Under the pieces are notes generated by a model that searched no databases, was not told the DNA's origin, and saw only the letters and a list, made by a program, of their open reading frames with translations. A DNA stretch of 15,092 nt from JANXDG01 sp964521665 (GTDB taxonomy: Bacteria > Elusimicrobiota > Endomicrobiia > DTEH01). The translations under genes and the position numbers were made by a program. How positions within the stretch are numbered: position 1 is the stretch's first letter; each line of letters opens with the position of its first letter. Positions 13,935 through 15,092 of the stretch are shown here, one piece after another. The stretch covers positions 1-15,092 of the forward strand of contig CAZFSG010000032.1 of the NCBI GenBank assembly GCA_964521665.1. The letters run 5' to 3'.

Positions 13935-14345
13935 TTATTCCCCTAAAACTTTCACCCATACACTTCTATATCGTGGACCATCAAATTCACAAAAATATAT
14001 TCCTTGCCACCTACCCAACTTAAGTTTTTTATTGTTAACAAAAACTTCTAATGACACACCTATCAATGATGATTTAATATGTGCATCTGAATTACCTTCC
14101 ATATGGTTATAAAAACTTTCGTTTTTAGGAACAAGAACATTAAGTTTTGAAATAATGTCATTAACAACATCAGGATCAGCATCTTCATTAATAGTTACTG
14201 CAGCAGTAGTATGTGGAACAAAAATATAACAAATTCCATTTGAAATATTTGAATTTTTCACTACTTCTTCAACTTTATGTGTTATATTAACAAATTCTAT
14301 TCTTTTAGTAGTTTTTACTGCAAGTTCTTCTTCATATATTTTCAT
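13935..14345 (-). CDS. yjbQ: YjbQ-family (UPF0047) protein, possible secondary thiamin-phosphate synthase
   Basis: Small beta-rich protein of the YjbQ family, annotated in databases as a secondary thiamin-phosphate synthase because E. coli YjbQ shows weak ThiE-like activity; the physiological role is unsettled. The 136-aa length is typical. Conserved blocks: VPHTTAAVTINEDADPDV (44-61), HMEGNSDAHIKSSLIG (81-96) and LGRWQGIYFCEFDGPR (110-125); the His, Glu and Asp residues are the likely metal or active site. An AAGGA ribosome site lies about 8 nt before the ATG. It follows the TtcA-like gene by 33 nt on the same strand and is separated from mtnP by about 215 nt containing the REP-like pair. 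A true ThiE is encoded at 3036-3662. Confidence 0.9.
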   Translation of the reverse strand: MKIYEEELAVKTTKRIEFVNITHKVEEVVKNSNISNGICYIFVPHTTAAVTINEDADPDVVNDIISKLNVLVPKNESFYNHMEGNSDAHIKSSLIGVSLEVFVNNKKLKLGRWQGIYFCEFDGPRYRSVWVKVLGE

Positions 14346-14378
14346 TTTCGCGTTCCTTTTTTACTTCTTCAAAATAAT

Positions 14379-15092
14379 TTATGGCAGATATTCATATTTT
14401 ATTTTTTTAAGACTATTAAATATATTCTTTTTTATATTAGGCCAATATGTTTGAAGTTGATTAACAAGTTCCATAAGATATTTTCTTCTTTGAAAATTTT
14501 CATCAGATTGATATGGACATTTAGAATTTAACAATGGCAATTTTTTATATTCTACATATTTATGTATTTCATCTTTTGTAACATATACTAAGGGACGTAT
14601 TAAAACTATCTCGCCTTTAAACATTTCTAACTTTGGTGGCATTGTAGAAATTTCACCATGGTAAAACAAATTCATCAAAAATGTTACAATGATATCATCC
14701 AAATTATGACCCAAAGCAACTTTTTTACAACCAAGTTTTTTTGCTAACAAAAAAATTTCTTTCCTTCTATTCCAACTACACCAAAAACAACTAAATTTCC
14801 TTTGTGTATTAACCAAATCTTTTTTGATAACAAACTGTTCAACAGAATGTTCTTTTAAATATTTTTCTAAATTACTATTGGAATATTCGCTACCAAAAAA
14901 ATCTATATATACGGAATAAAGAGTATATTTAATAGGTAAATACTTTTGTTTTTCTTTTAAGACATCAAACAAGGTTATACTATCTTCACCTCCAGAAATC
15001 GCAATAAGAATTTTATCATCATTATCTATCATTTTATAGTCACCTAATGCTTTACCAACTTTTTTTAAAACAATATCAACTATTTTTTTATC
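14379..15092 (-). CDS. TtcA/TilS-family PP-loop ATPase (5' end beyond the window)
   Basis: N-type ATP pyrophosphatase of the TtcA group, which activates tRNA bases for thiolation; probably 2-thiocytidine or 2-thiouridine synthesis. The frame stays open past the internal ATG at 15032 to the window edge and adds 20 residues (KKVGKALGDYKMI in part) that match the normal helix before the PP-loop, so 15032 is not the start. The visible 237 residues hold the PP-loop ILIAISGGEDS, the central Cys pair C-FW-C before NRRKE, ALGHNLDDI, RPLVYVTKDEI, and CPYQSDENFQRRKYLMEL, where the C-terminal Cys and the Arg-rich helix fit TtcA-like proteins. Whether it is TtcA itself or a TtuA/Ncs6-like relative needs the missing N-terminus, where TtuA-type zinc fingers would lie. 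Confidence 0.85.
   Translation of the reverse strand, partial: DKKIVDIVLKKVGKALGDYKMIDNDDKILIAISGGEDSITLFDVLKEKQKYLPIKYTLYSVYIDFFGSEYSNSNLEKYLKEHSVEQFVIKKDLVNTQRKFSCFWCSWNRRKEIFLLAKKLGCKKVALGHNLDDIIVTFLMNLFYHGEISTMPPKLEMFKGEIVLIRPLVYVTKDEIHKYVEYKKLPLLNSKCPYQSDENFQRRKYLMELVNQLQTYWPNIKKNIFNSLKKIKYEYLP

Noticed and set aside
15030..15032. ATG at 15032 as the start of the TtcA-like gene
   Set aside because: The frame stays open to the edge and encodes the conserved helix before the PP-loop.

Overview
The window is AT-rich bacterial chromosome, densely packed, with ordinary housekeeping genes. There are sixteen confident protein genes, two of them cut by the window edges, plus one decayed gene. 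There are no rRNA or tRNA genes, no CRISPR array and no insertion sequence. The ADP-heptose precursor genes gmhA and rfaE2 point to a lipopolysaccharide-making, Gram-negative-type cell. IspG shows the MEP isoprenoid route, and ThiC/IspG-type Fe-S enzymes fit an anaerobe or microaerophile. The stand-alone ThiD2, the short ThiC and the PfkB-MtnP pair recall deep-branching or uncultured Gram-negative lineages (Omnitrophota, Elusimicrobiota, Aquificota or Desulfobacterota-like). I cannot fix the phylum from sequence alone.

Layout. (1) Positions 5093 down to 1, minus strand: gmhA, rfaE2, thiD2, thiE, a PlsC-type acyltransferase, thiC and thrB, with several 4-8 nt overlaps. The run combines LPS heptose synthesis, the HMP and condensation steps of thiamin synthesis, phospholipid acylation and threonine synthesis. 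(2) Positions 5094-5493: a divergent intergenic region holding a candidate gmhA promoter, a leader hairpin, the decayed C-terminus of an MFS exporter and a candidate pdp promoter. (3) Positions 5494-10841, plus strand: pdp (pyrimidine nucleoside phosphorylase), a RecJ exonuclease carrying an inserted DnaQ-type 3'-5' exonuclease domain, a second DHH-DHHA1 phosphoesterase, and a small zinc-ribbon-like membrane protein. (4) Positions 15092 down to 10844, minus strand: a partial TtcA-like PP-loop ATPase, a YjbQ-family protein, a GC-rich paired REP-like element, then mtnP, a PfkB sugar kinase and ispG.

How the genes work together. ThiC makes HMP-P, ThiD2 can phosphorylate it, and ThiE joins HMP-PP to thiazole phosphate. 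YjbQ elsewhere in the window belongs to a family with weak ThiE-like activity. GmhA and RfaE2 are two steps of ADP-heptose synthesis. The plus-strand trio could form a DNA-to-nucleoside-to-base degradation route, with RecJ and DHH shortening nucleic acid and Pdp phosphorolysing pyrimidine nucleosides; this is inference. MtnP and its PfkB neighbour look like methylthioadenosine or nucleoside salvage.

The most unusual items are the RecJ with a complete DEDDh exonuclease spliced between DHH motifs III and IV, the paired GTAG-flanked REP-like hairpins at 13812-13881, the MFS gene remnant at 5314-5465, and an inverted repeat centred exactly on the putative thiC -10 box. Strong Shine-Dalgarno sites occur only before a few genes, which helps mark likely transcription-unit heads.
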